From Streptomyces sp. V2I9 (lineage in GTDB: Bacteria > Actinomycetota > Actinomycetes > Streptomycetales > Streptomycetaceae), in the NCBI RefSeq assembly GCF_030817475.1, contig NZ_JAUSZJ010000002.1, positions 4,416,626 through 4,480,625 of the forward strand: a stretch of DNA of 64,000 nucleotides. Direction: 5' to 3'. Shown here piece by piece: positions 17,764 through 25,414 of this stretch; position 1 is the first letter of the stretch, and each line of letters begins with the position of its first letter. Both the position numbers and the translations under genes were made by a program. Under the pieces are notes generated by a model that saw nothing but the letters and a program-made list of their open reading frames with translations, did no database searches and was not told the origin of the DNA.

Positions 17764-18168
17764 ATGCGGATCGTACGGCGGCCGGGGGCCTTCGTCTGCG
17801 GGATCGACGCGGCGATGGACGTGATCGGCGGCAAGTGGAAGGTGCTCATCTTGTGGGCGCTCAACGAGCGGGTCTGCCGCTTCGGCGAGCTGCGCCGGGC
17901 CGTGCCCGGCGTGACGGAGAAGGTGCTCAGCTCCCACCTCAGGGAGTTGGAGGACGACGGCATCGTGCACCGGGAGGTGTACGCCGAGGTGCCGCCGCGC
18001 GTGGAGTATTCGCTCACCCCGCTGGGCCTCTCGCTGAACGCGGCGCTGGAGCCGTTGGGGCGGTGGGGGCGTGACCACATCTACCGGGGCGCGGACTCCA
18101 CCGTGACGGAGCCGCCCGCCGAGCCGGTCGCCGAGCCGGTGGTGGGCCTGGGGTACGGCCGGGCGTAG
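17764..18168 (+). CDS. HxlR-family winged-helix transcriptional regulator
   Basis: A 134-aa regulator. The family pattern is plain: CGIDAAMDVIGGKWKVLILWAL, then RFGELRRAVPGVTEKVLSSHLRELEDDGIV (the recognition helix), then PPRVEYSLTPLG. The ATG at 17764 is chosen because GGGAGG stands 8-13 bases upstream and because longer starts run into the operator-like repeat. HxlR proteins are often redox- or aldehyde-responsive. The conserved Cys near the N-terminus (AFVCGIDAAM) is at the position used for sensing in several members. The tail after residue 115 is Pro/Val/Glu-rich. Its likely targets are itself and the divergent reductase. Confidence 0.9.
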   Translation: MRIVRRPGAFVCGIDAAMDVIGGKWKVLILWALNERVCRFGELRRAVPGVTEKVLSSHLRELEDDGIVHREVYAEVPPRVEYSLTPLGLSLNAALEPLGRWGRDHIYRGADSTVTEPPAEPVAEPVVGLGYGRA

Positions 18169-18234
18169 CCCCCGGCCGGTCACGGATTCTTGTGACGGCC
18201 CGGCGGCTGCGCAGGCCCGCGCGGGCCCGCGCGG

Positions 18235-18263
18235 GCCGAAGCCGGAAGACCTCCGGCCTCGGC
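18235..18263. terminator. Hairpin between convergent genes
   Basis: Near-perfect 12-bp inverted repeat (one mismatch; arms GCCGAAGCCGGA and TCCGGCCTCGGC, 5-nt loop) between the HxlR stop (18168) and the deacylase stop (18338). It probably terminates from both sides. Confidence 0.55.
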
Positions 18264-18337
18264 ATCACCGGAGGTACCCGTCATGCGACCTCGGCCGGTC
18301 CCCCCTTGCGGCCCCGGCCCCGCTCCCCGGTGCGTCC

Positions 18338-19978
18338 TCAGACGGCCCCGGACCCGGCCCTCGCCGCGCCCGCTCCCCGGATCGCCCGGCCCGCCAGTAC
18401 CGATGTCCGCTTCCCGTCCTCGATGACGAAGCGGCCGTCGATCAGGACGTGCGGAATGCCCACCGGCAGCGTGCGCGGCTCCTCGAACGTGGAGCCCGCC
18501 GCCACCGTCTCCGGGTCGAACAGCACCAGGTCCGCGCGGTACCCCTCGCGCACCAGCCCCCGGTCCGCGAGCCGCAGCCGGGCGGCCGGGCGCGAGGTCA
18601 GGTGGGCCACGCACTCCTCCAGCGAGAGGATGCCCAACTCCCGTGCGTACCGGCCCAGATAGTGCGGGAACGTGCCGTACGCGCGCGGGTGCGGCTTGTC
18701 GCCCCGGAGGATGCCGTCGCTGCCGCCGGTGTGCGCGGGGTGGCGCATGATCTGCCGGACGTTCTCCTCGTGGCCCACGTGCTGGAGGATCGTCGTCCCG
18801 AGCCGGTCCTCGCTCAGCAGCCGCCGCGCGGTCACCCATGGCTCCTCGCCCCGCAGCGCCGCCGACTCGGCCACCGTACGGCCCACGTACGCGGCCAGAT
18901 GGGGCGCGCCGACGCCGGAGATCTCGATGGTGTCCCACGCGATCGGCACCCCGTGGCAGCCGTCCGAGCCCCGGACCTCCAGGTGGTGCCGGATCTTCTC
19001 CGCGCTCGAAGGCTCCCCGAGCCGGGCCAGGACCGATTCGGGTCCGCCCTCGCTCGCCCAGCTCGGCAGCATGGCCACCAGCGTGGTGCAGCCCGGCGTG
19101 TACGGGTAGGTGTCGAGCGAGATGTCGGACCCGGCCGCCAGTGCGTCGTCGAGCAGCGCGAGGAGGTCCGGCGCCCGGCCCCTGTTCACGCCGAAGTTCA
19201 TGGTGGCGTGGGCGAGATGGAGCGCGCAGCCGGCCCGCCGGGTCAGCCGCACCATCTCCGCGTACGCCTCCAGCGCCCCCGCCCCGTAACTGCGGTGGTG
19301 CGGGCAGTAGTAGCCGCCGTGGTGGGCCACCACCCGGCACAACTCGGTGAGTTCGGCGTCGTCCGCGTACATGCCCGGCGTGTAGGTCAGGCCCGAGGAC
19401 ATGCCGACCGCGCCCTCGCGCATACCCTGGTCCACCAGCTCCCGCATCCGGGTCAGTTCGGCGTCGGTGGCGGGCCGGTCCTCCCAGCCGAGCGCGTACA
19501 TCCGGACCGTGCCCTGCGGGATCAGATAGGCGGCGTTGACCGCGATGCCCTGGCCGCCGAAGTTCCGGTCGAGCCGGTCCAGATAGCCGCCGACCGTACG
19601 CCAGTCGAAGTCGATGTCGGAGCCGTCGCCGTTCCAGCCGGAGATGGAGCGGCGGACCTCGGCGAGCGTGCGGTCGTCCACCGGGGCGTACGACAGCCCG
19701 TCCTGGCCCAGGACTTCGAGCGTGACGCCCTGCGCCGCCTTCGCGCTGTGGTCCGGGTCGCGCAGCAGTGCCAGATCGCTGTGGGCGTGCATGTCGATGA
19801 AGCCGGGGGCGAGCGCGAGGCCGTCCGCGTCCACGGTCCGGGCGGCGGTGGGGCGGGGGCCGGGGGAGCCCTCGGCGTGGACCTCGGCCAGACGTCCGCC
19901 GTCGAGGGCCACATCGGCGCGGTAGGAGGGGCCCCCGGTGCCGTCGACGACGAGCGCGCCACGCAGGACGAGGTCCAT
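18338..19978 (-). CDS. N-acyl-D-amino-acid deacylase (D-aminoacylase)
   Basis: A 546-aa amidohydrolase that removes the acyl group from N-acyl-D-amino acids, giving the free D-amino acid. Evidence includes the metal-binding motif HAHSD (His64, His66) in PGFIDMHAHSDLALL, EVLGQDGLSYAPV, SSGLTYTPGMYADDAEL, later His residues in HHGGYYCPHHRSYG and ILQHVGHEENVRQIM, and GGSDGIL with the catalytic-type Asp. Length and order agree with the family. It is followed on the same strand, 67 bp upstream, by the gene for a D-amino-acid deaminase-like enzyme whose substrate it would supply. Confidence 0.93.
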   Translation of the reverse strand: MDLVLRGALVVDGTGGPSYRADVALDGGRLAEVHAEGSPGPRPTAARTVDADGLALAPGFIDMHAHSDLALLRDPDHSAKAAQGVTLEVLGQDGLSYAPVDDRTLAEVRRSISGWNGDGSDIDFDWRTVGGYLDRLDRNFGGQGIAVNAAYLIPQGTVRMYALGWEDRPATDAELTRMRELVDQGMREGAVGMSSGLTYTPGMYADDAELTELCRVVAHHGGYYCPHHRSYGAGALEAYAEMVRLTRRAGCALHLAHATMNFGVNRGRAPDLLALLDDALAAGSDISLDTYPYTPGCTTLVAMLPSWASEGGPESVLARLGEPSSAEKIRHHLEVRGSDGCHGVPIAWDTIEISGVGAPHLAAYVGRTVAESAALRGEEPWVTARRLLSEDRLGTTILQHVGHEENVRQIMRHPAHTGGSDGILRGDKPHPRAYGTFPHYLGRYARELGILSLEECVAHLTSRPAARLRLADRGLVREGYRADLVLFDPETVAAGSTFEEPRTLPVGIPHVLIDGRFVIEDGKRTSVLAGRAIRGAGAARAGSGAV

Positions 19979-20045
19979 GGGCCGCCTTTCATGATGGGGA
20001 AGCGGAGGGAGGAAGCAGGGGCGGGGGCGGTGCCGCCCGGCGGTT

Positions 20046-21362
20046 CTAGAAGAACGTCCGGATGTAGTCGGTGACCGTGCCGTCCGCCTCGACCCGCGGG
20101 ATCAGCTGCCACTTGTCGAAGCTGGTGCAGGGGTGCGAGAGGCCCATGCCGACCCAGTCGCCCACCTCCAGCTCCGCCCCTTCCTCCGTACGCACCCAGG
20201 TGTGCTGGTCGGACAGGCCGGTGACCGTGACCCCGGCGGCCGGCCGCACCGAGCCGTCCCGGCCGGAGCGGATCACCTGCGCCTCGGGCAGATGCAGGTC
20301 GTACGCCGCGTCGCGCTTGCCCGCGTTCAGGAACGCCTGCTCGCCGGAGGGGCGCGAGACGACCTGCGCCCAGAGGCGGAAGGCGGGCTCCAGCGCACCC
20401 TCCTCCGGGACCCGGTTGAACGGGGTGAGGTGCTTGTAGTGCCCGTCGTCGTGCGAGACGTACGCTCCGGAACGCAGCAACTTGCATACAGGCAGGCTCA
20501 GTTCGGGGATCTCCGCGAAGACGTCCGCGACCGCGTCGAACCAGGCGCTGCCGCCCGCGCTGATCACGATCTCCTCGGCCCCGGCGAACCGCCCGTCCGC
20601 GTCGAACCCGGCCGCCAGCGCGACGAGGCGGCGCAGCCATGCCCGTACCCGGTCGGGATCGGCCTCCGGCACCTCGCCCTCGTACCCGGCGACGCCCACC
20701 AGCCGCAGCGATCCGGCCGCCGCCACCGCGTCGGCCACCGCCGCGCAGTCGGTCTCGGTGCGGACCCCGGTGCGCGCCCCCTCGCCCGCGCCCAGCTCCA
20801 CGACCACGTCGACCGGGCGGGTGGCGCCCGCCGCGCCCAGGGCCGCCTCCATCAGCTCGACGCCGCGCACGGAGTCGACGTAGCAGACGAAGCGGAACGA
20901 CGGGTCGGCCGCCATCTCGCCGGCCAGCCAGCGCAGGGCCACCGCGTCGACCAGCTCGTTGGCGAGGAAGATCCGCCCGATGCCGTACGCCCGGTAGACC
21001 CGCGCCTGGTGCGGCACGGCGGCCGTGATGCCCCACGCGCCGCGTCCGAGCTGCTCGGCGAAGAGCTGCGGGGACATGGACGTCTTGCCGTGCGGGGCGA
21101 ACGCGAGGCCGTGGCGCTCGGCGTACGTCTCCAGCAGGTCGAGGTTGTGTGCGACCGACTCGGCGGAGAGCGCGAGCACGGGGGTGGTGAACCCGCCGGT
21201 GAAGAGGTTGCGCCGCTCGGCCGCCAGGGTGCCGACGGTCAGGCCCTCGGCGTCCGGGGGCAGCGCCTTGAAGCGGTGGTCGAGCCGTTCGTCGGCCAGG
21301 CCGGCCGCCAGGGAGGCGGGGGAGGGGGCGGGGGTGTGGCCGGTGGGGCGTTCGGCTGCCAA
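20046..21362 (-). CDS. D-serine deaminase / D-threonine aldolase-like PLP enzyme (fold type III)
   Basis: A 438-aa protein of the alanine-racemase-like fold-III family annotated as amino acid deaminase or DSD-like. The PLP lysine is in APHGKTSM (Lys93), followed by the barrel elements ITAAVPHQARVYRAYGIGRIFLANELVD and ISAGGSAWFDAV. The C-terminal metal-binding pair is in DQHTWV and SHPCTSFDKW (His and Cys for zinc, as in eukaryotic-type D-serine dehydratase). The TTG at 21362 is preferred because GAGGAG precedes it at good spacing; the ATG at 21404 would lie beyond the palindromic operator. It deaminates D-amino acids to 2-oxo acids through an enamine/imine, which fits the RidA gene nearby. 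Confidence 0.88.
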   Translation of the reverse strand: MAAERPTGHTPAPSPASLAAGLADERLDHRFKALPPDAEGLTVGTLAAERRNLFTGGFTTPVLALSAESVAHNLDLLETYAERHGLAFAPHGKTSMSPQLFAEQLGRGAWGITAAVPHQARVYRAYGIGRIFLANELVDAVALRWLAGEMAADPSFRFVCYVDSVRGVELMEAALGAAGATRPVDVVVELGAGEGARTGVRTETDCAAVADAVAAAGSLRLVGVAGYEGEVPEADPDRVRAWLRRLVALAAGFDADGRFAGAEEIVISAGGSAWFDAVADVFAEIPELSLPVCKLLRSGAYVSHDDGHYKHLTPFNRVPEEGALEPAFRLWAQVVSRPSGEQAFLNAGKRDAAYDLHLPEAQVIRSGRDGSVRPAAGVTVTGLSDQHTWVRTEEGAELEVGDWVGMGLSHPCTSFDKWQLIPRVEADGTVTDYIRTFF

Positions 21363-21380
21363 GGGGGACTCCTCGAAGTT

Positions 21381-21399
21381 TGTTGCACCATATGCAACA
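21381..21399. promoter_or_regulatory. Palindromic operator in the divergent promoter (IclR-type candidate)
   Basis: Perfect dyad with arms TGTTGCA (21381-21387) and TGCAACA (21393-21399) and a 5-bp centre. It lies between the D-amino-acid enzyme gene (minus) and the kinase-IclR-RidA operon (plus). The size and AT-containing centre suit an IclR-family dimer, and the only regulator encoded here is the IclR protein two genes away. Confidence 0.65.
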
Positions 21400-21403
21400 C
21401 CCA

Positions 21404-21433
21404 TTGCGTATATCGCTCAAGGCTGTCTAACAT
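21404..21433 (+). promoter_or_regulatory. Putative promoter of the kinase-IclR-RidA operon
   Basis: TTGCGT (21404-21409) and TAACAT (21428-21433), 18 bp apart, resemble -35 and -10 boxes of a vegetative sigma factor reading toward the GTG at 21497. The -35 box begins five bases from the TGTTGCA dyad, so an IclR protein bound there would contact or block the polymerase. Confidence 0.4.
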
Positions 21434-21496
21434 CCGAGCCGATGCCCGGTCAATGGTGACCTCCGCCCCGTACACCGATCAGCGAGGAGCCCTCCC

Positions 21497-22582
21497 GTGT
21501 CCGGACCCGCAGCAGGGACGGTCTCAGCCGCCGCGACCACCGACGTCGTCTGTCTCGGTGAGTCCATGGTGACGTTCCTGCCCTCGCAGCCCGGCCGCCT
21601 CGCCGACGTGCCCTCCTTCGGGCGCGGGATCGGCGGGGCCGAGTCCAACGTGGCCTGCGCCCTGGCCGCCGCCGGGCACCGGGCGGCCTGGGTCGGCCGG
21701 GTCGGCGCGGACGGCTTCGGCGACCACCTCGTCGAGACCATCGCGTCCTACGGGGTCGACACCTCGGCCGTCCGCCGCGATCCGGCCCGCCCGACCGGGA
21801 TCTACTTCCGCACGGCCGCCGACCGGGGCACCGCCACGCACGAGGTCGCCTACTACCGGGCGGGGTCGGCGGCGTCCGCGATGTCCCCGGAGAACGTTCC
21901 GCGCGACGACCTCTTCGCGGGCCGCGTCCTGCACCTGTCCGGGATCACGGCCGCGCTGTCGGCCGACTGCCTCGCCCTGCTGCGGGAGGCGACGGCTCCG
22001 CGCGCCGGCCGGCCGCTGGTGTCGTTCGACGTGAACCACCGGCCGAGGCTGTGGCACGGGTCCGACGCGGACGCCTCCGTACTGCTGGAGCTGGCCCGCC
22101 GGGCCGACCTGGTCTTCGTCGGAGAGGACGAGGCGGAGGAGGCGTGGGGGATCGTGGGCGCGGAGGCGATCCGGGCGGCGCTGCCGGAGCCTTCCGCGGT
22201 GGTCGTGAAGCGGGGGAGCAGAGGCGCGACGGTGTTCTCGGGAGCCCGCTCCTCCCGCACCGGAGGGGCTGGAGGCGGCGACACCGTCACCCGTGTCCCC
22301 GGCCTCCACGTCGACGTCGTCGCCGCCGTCGGGGCCGGGGACGCGTTCGCCGCCGGGTTCCTCTCCGCCACCCTGCGCGGACTGCCCGTCCGGGACCGGG
22401 GCCGGCACGGGCACCTCATGGCCGCCGCCGTCCTCACCGTCCCCGGCGACCTCACCGCACCGCCCGCCCGCGACCACGCCGACCGCCTCGTCGCCCTCGA
22501 CGACGACGCCTGGGGGAGACTTCGTCTCGCCCCCGGCTGGACCTCGGCCGGCCGGGCCCCCGAGGAGGTACGTACACCATGA
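21497..22582 (+). CDS. PfkB-family carbohydrate kinase (2-keto-3-deoxygluconate kinase-like)
   Basis: A 361-aa ribokinase-type sugar kinase. Features are VVCLGESMVTFLP near the N-terminus, FGRGIGGAESNVACALAAAG (sugar-binding GG motif), VVVKRGSRGATVF and the PfkB signature with its catalytic Asp in VGAGDAFAAGF. GESMVTFLP and GRPTGIYFR fit KDG kinase, which makes 2-keto-3-deoxy-6-phosphogluconate from KDG, though the substrate is inferred. The GTG at 21497 has GAGGAG upstream. The stop overlaps the IclR start (ATGA). Its link with D-amino-acid genes suggests the pathway handles a 2-oxo acid product, or that the operon serves several carbon sources. Confidence 0.87.
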   Translation: MSGPAAGTVSAAATTDVVCLGESMVTFLPSQPGRLADVPSFGRGIGGAESNVACALAAAGHRAAWVGRVGADGFGDHLVETIASYGVDTSAVRRDPARPTGIYFRTAADRGTATHEVAYYRAGSAASAMSPENVPRDDLFAGRVLHLSGITAALSADCLALLREATAPRAGRPLVSFDVNHRPRLWHGSDADASVLLELARRADLVFVGEDEAEEAWGIVGAEAIRAALPEPSAVVVKRGSRGATVFSGARSSRTGGAGGGDTVTRVPGLHVDVVAAVGAGDAFAAGFLSATLRGLPVRDRGRHGHLMAAAVLTVPGDLTAPPARDHADRLVALDDDAWGRLRLAPGWTSAGRAPEEVRTP

Positions 22583-23337
22583 GCCAGACCGTCGACCGGG
22601 CGCTGAGCATCCTGCCGCTGCTCGCCCGGGGACCCGCCGACCTCGGCCAGGTCGCCGAGCGGCTCGGCGTCCACAAGTCCACGGCGCTGCGCCTGCTGCG
22701 TACGCTCCACGAGCACGGCCTCGTCTACCGCCAGGAGGACCAGCGCTACCGCCTCGGCGCCCGGCTGTTCGCCCTCGCGCAGGAGGCCGTCGAGAACCTG
22801 GACGTACGCGAGATCGCCCACTCCCACCTGGTCGCGCTGAACGACCGGTGCGGGCACACCGTCCACCTCGCCGTGTACGAGGAACAGGAAGTCCTCTACA
22901 TCGACAAGGTCGAGAGCCGCTACCCGGTCCGGATGTACTCCCGGATCGGCAAGCCCGTGGCGATCACCGTCGCCGCCGTCGCCAAGCTGCTGCTGGCCGA
23001 CCTCCCCGAGCCCGAGCGGCGCGCCATCGCCGAGAAGCTCGACTACCCCCTGTACACGTCCCGTTCGACGCCCGACGCGGCCGCGTTCCTCAAGGAGCTG
23101 GCCGTCGTCCGCGAACAGGGCTGGGCCACCGACCTCGGCGGCCACGAGGAGTCCATCAACTGCATCGGCGCCCCCATCCGCGGCGCGGACGGGCGGGTCG
23201 TCGCGGCCATGTCCGTGTCCGCACCGAACGTGGTCGTCACGGCCGAGGAACTCCTCACCCTGCTCCCGCTGGTCCGGCGCACGGCCGAGACCATCAGCCG
23301 GGAGTACTCCGGTACCACCCGACCCAAGAAAGTCTGA
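22579..23337 (+). CDS. IclR-family transcriptional regulator
   Basis: A 252-aa regulator. The N-terminal winged helix (SQTVDRALSILPLLA, ADLGQVAERLGVHKSTALRLLRTLHEHGLV) is followed by the IclR effector domain (DVREIAHSHLVALNDRCGHTVHLAVYEEQEVLYIDKVES, INCIGAPIRGADGRVVAAMSVSAP). The ATG at 22579 has GAGGAGG upstream and overlaps the kinase stop by four bases. Frames reading further upstream run through the kinase gene and are not used. It is the natural regulator of the divergent D-amino-acid/kinase genes through the TGTTGCA dyad, probably released by a sugar acid or 2-oxo acid. Confidence 0.93.
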   Translation: MSQTVDRALSILPLLARGPADLGQVAERLGVHKSTALRLLRTLHEHGLVYRQEDQRYRLGARLFALAQEAVENLDVREIAHSHLVALNDRCGHTVHLAVYEEQEVLYIDKVESRYPVRMYSRIGKPVAITVAAVAKLLLADLPEPERRAIAEKLDYPLYTSRSTPDAAAFLKELAVVREQGWATDLGGHEESINCIGAPIRGADGRVVAAMSVSAPNVVVTAEELLTLLPLVRRTAETISREYSGTTRPKKV

Positions 23338-23343
23338 TCACCC

Positions 23344-23754
23344 ATGACCGAGAAGACCGCCCTCACCCCCTCCACCCACACCACGCCGCCGGCGAAGTTC
23401 TCGCACGGCGTGAGGAAGGGGAACATCCTCCAGGTCGCCGGCCAGGTCGGCTTCCTCCCCGCCGTGGAGGGCCAGGCCCCCACCCCGGCCGGCCCCACCC
23501 TGCGCGAGCAGACCCTCCAGACCTTCGCCAACGTCAAGGCGATCCTGGAGGAGGGCGGCGCGAGCTGGGACGACGTGATGATGATGCGCGTCTACCTGAC
23601 CGACGTGGACCACTTCGCGGAGATGAACGAGATCTACAACGCCTACTTCGCCGAGCAGAACCTGAAGGAGGCCCCCTCGGCCCGCACGACGGTCTACGTC
23701 GGTCTTCCCGCGGGCCTGCTCATCGAGATCGACGCGCTCGCGGTCCTGAGCTGA
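23344..23754 (+). CDS. ridA: RidA family enamine/imine deaminase
   Basis: A 136-aa protein of the YjgF/YER057c/UK114 (RidA) family, which hydrolyses reactive 2-aminoacrylate and other imines released by PLP enzymes. Family landmarks are GNILQVAGQVGF, LREQTLQTFANVKAILEEGGASWDDVMMMRVYLTD, and APSARTTVYVGLP with the conserved carboxylate-binding Arg (SARTTV). LLIEIDALAVL is the family C-terminus. It begins six bases after the IclR stop, so it is co-transcribed. Its presence supports an enamine-producing deaminase as the neighbouring enzyme. Confidence 0.94.
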   Translation: MTEKTALTPSTHTTPPAKFSHGVRKGNILQVAGQVGFLPAVEGQAPTPAGPTLREQTLQTFANVKAILEEGGASWDDVMMMRVYLTDVDHFAEMNEIYNAYFAEQNLKEAPSARTTVYVGLPAGLLIEIDALAVLS

Positions 23755-23759
23755 CCCGC

Positions 23760-23836
23760 CCCGACCCACCCCGGCCGGACCCGACCCACCCCGGCCGGAC
23801 CCGACCCACCCCGGCCGGACCCGACCCACCCCGGCC
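23760..23836. repeat. 20-bp tandem repeat, about 3.9 copies
   Basis: Three identical copies of a 20-bp unit (CCCGACCCACCCCGGCCGGA) and a partial fourth, directly after the ridA stop. A GC-rich array between ridA and the transporter gene. It could form structure in the transcript, but no clear terminator is seen. Confidence 0.85.
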
Positions 23837-24008
23837 CGCTGACCGCCTTGCTCCGCCGAACGCCGTGTCCCGCGAACGTCCCGGCCCGCCGTCCGCTGTT
23901 CGGGCGGCCATGGCCGGGACGTCGTCCTTCGGGATCCACGGGTCGCGGGTGACGATGGCCATCCACGCCCTCTTGTGCCGCCCCGCCGATTGCGCTTCCT
24001 TGATCCGC

Positions 24009-25310
24009 ATGGCGGAGACAAGCGCAACCACAGGGACAGGGGAGCCGGCCTCCCGACCGCGCAGGTCCAGTTGGAGGTACATCGGTCCCGGCATCGTCGT
24101 CGCGGCGACCGGGGTCGGGGCCGGCGACCTCGTCGCCACGCTGATCGCGGGCAGCACATTCGGCTACACCCTGATGTGGGCGGCGGTGATCGGCTGCGTC
24201 GTCAAGATCTCGCTCGCCGAGGCGGCCGGGCGCTGGCACCTGGCGACCGGCCGTACGCTCTTCGACGGGTGGCGCAGCCTGGGCCCCTGGACCACCGTGT
24301 ACTTCGCGGTCTACGTCGTCGTCTGGGGCTTCATCTACGGGGCGACGGCCATGTCCTCCAGCGCCCTGCCCATCGTCGCGCTCTTCCCCGACGGGCCGGG
24401 TCTGAAGTTCTGGGCGATCGTGACCGGCCTGATCGGGCTGGTCTTCGTCTGGTTCAACCGGTACGCCGTCTTCGAGAAGGTCATGACGGTCCTGATCGGC
24501 ATCATGTTCGTGGTGGTCGTGTACGTGGCCCTCCGCGTCGTGCCGGACGTCGGGGCCTCGTTCGCCGGGCTGCTGCCCGTGCTCCCGGACGGCTCGCTCC
24601 TCTACACGCTCGGCCTGATCGGCGGCGTCGGCGGCACGATCACCATGGCCGCGTACGGGTACTGGGTCAACGCCAAGGGGTGGAGCGACTCCTCCTGGAT
24701 GAAGGTGATGCGGCTCGACAACCGGGTCGCCTACATCACCACCGGGATCTTCGTCGTGGCGATGCTCATCGTCGGCGCCGAACTGCTGCACGCCTCGCAG
24801 ACCGCTCTCACCTCCGGCGACCGGGGGCTGATCGACCTGGGCACGGTGCTGGAGGACCGTTTCGGCGCGGGTACCGCCAGGCTGTTCCTGGTCGGCTTCT
24901 TCGCCACCTCGTTCTCGTCGCTGATCGGCGTCTGGCACGGGGTGAGCCTGATGTTCGCCGACTTCGTGGAACGGTTCCGGGCGCCCGCGGCCGAGACCGG
25001 GGAGAAGGCCGGCCCCACCGTCGCCGACCGGCAGCAGCGCTCGATGCCCTTCCGCGCCTACCTGCTGTGGCTGACCTTCCCGCCCATGACCCTGCTCTGG
25101 CTGGACGAACCCTTCGGCCTCGTCATCGCGTACGGGGTGCTCGGCGCGTTCTTCATGCCGTTCCTCGCCCTGACCCTGCTCTGGCTGCTCAACTCCTCCC
25201 GTACGCCCGGTGAGTGGCGCAACGGGTGGGTCAGCAACGGAATGCTCGCCCTGTCCGGCCTGCTGTTCGTCGTGCTGTGCGTCCAGCAGGTGCGTGAACT
25301 GCCCTGGTGA
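24009..25310 (+). CDS. Nramp-family (SLC11-like) transporter
   Basis: A 433-aa polytopic membrane protein with about eleven hydrophobic segments. SWRYIGPGIVVAATGVGAGDLVATLIAGSTFGYTLMWA is the characteristic TM1 region of the Nramp superfamily, and VVKISLAEAAGRWHLATGRTLFDG the TM2-3 region. TM1 here has GVGAGDL in place of the metal-binding DPGN of true Mn/Fe transporters, which suggests a non-metal substrate. Given the operon neighbours it may import a D-amino acid, N-acyl amino acid or sugar acid; this is inference. The start used is the ATG at 24009, with a weak ribosome binding site. Confidence 0.82.
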   Translation: MAETSATTGTGEPASRPRRSSWRYIGPGIVVAATGVGAGDLVATLIAGSTFGYTLMWAAVIGCVVKISLAEAAGRWHLATGRTLFDGWRSLGPWTTVYFAVYVVVWGFIYGATAMSSSALPIVALFPDGPGLKFWAIVTGLIGLVFVWFNRYAVFEKVMTVLIGIMFVVVVYVALRVVPDVGASFAGLLPVLPDGSLLYTLGLIGGVGGTITMAAYGYWVNAKGWSDSSWMKVMRLDNRVAYITTGIFVVAMLIVGAELLHASQTALTSGDRGLIDLGTVLEDRFGAGTARLFLVGFFATSFSSLIGVWHGVSLMFADFVERFRAPAAETGEKAGPTVADRQQRSMPFRAYLLWLTFPPMTLLWLDEPFGLVIAYGVLGAFFMPFLALTLLWLLNSSRTPGEWRNGWVSNGMLALSGLLFVVLCVQQVRELPW

Positions 25311-25348
25311 CCGCCGGGACGCGGTGCGGACGGTGACGCCGGAACGCA

Positions 25349-25378
25349 GCAGCGCCGCCGGGGGAGCGGCGGCGCTGC
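25349..25378. terminator. Hairpin between transporter and chitinase genes
   Basis: Perfect 12-bp arms (GCAGCGCCGCCG at 25349-25360 and its complement at 25367-25378) with a GGGGAG loop. It lies between convergent genes ending at 25310 and 25415. Confidence 0.7.
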
Positions 25379-25414
25379 GGGTCCGGGGTGGTGCGGGGGA
25401 GGGGCGGGTACGGG

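Noticed and set aside
22051..22578. 176-residue upstream extension of the IclR regulator
   Set aside because: It overlaps the kinase gene in another frame; the ATG at 22579 has a GAGGAGG site and begins at the conserved HTH.
22293..24008. A very long frame joining kinase, IclR and ridA regions to the transporter
   Set aside because: Out-of-frame read-through; only the part from 24009 is the Nramp protein.
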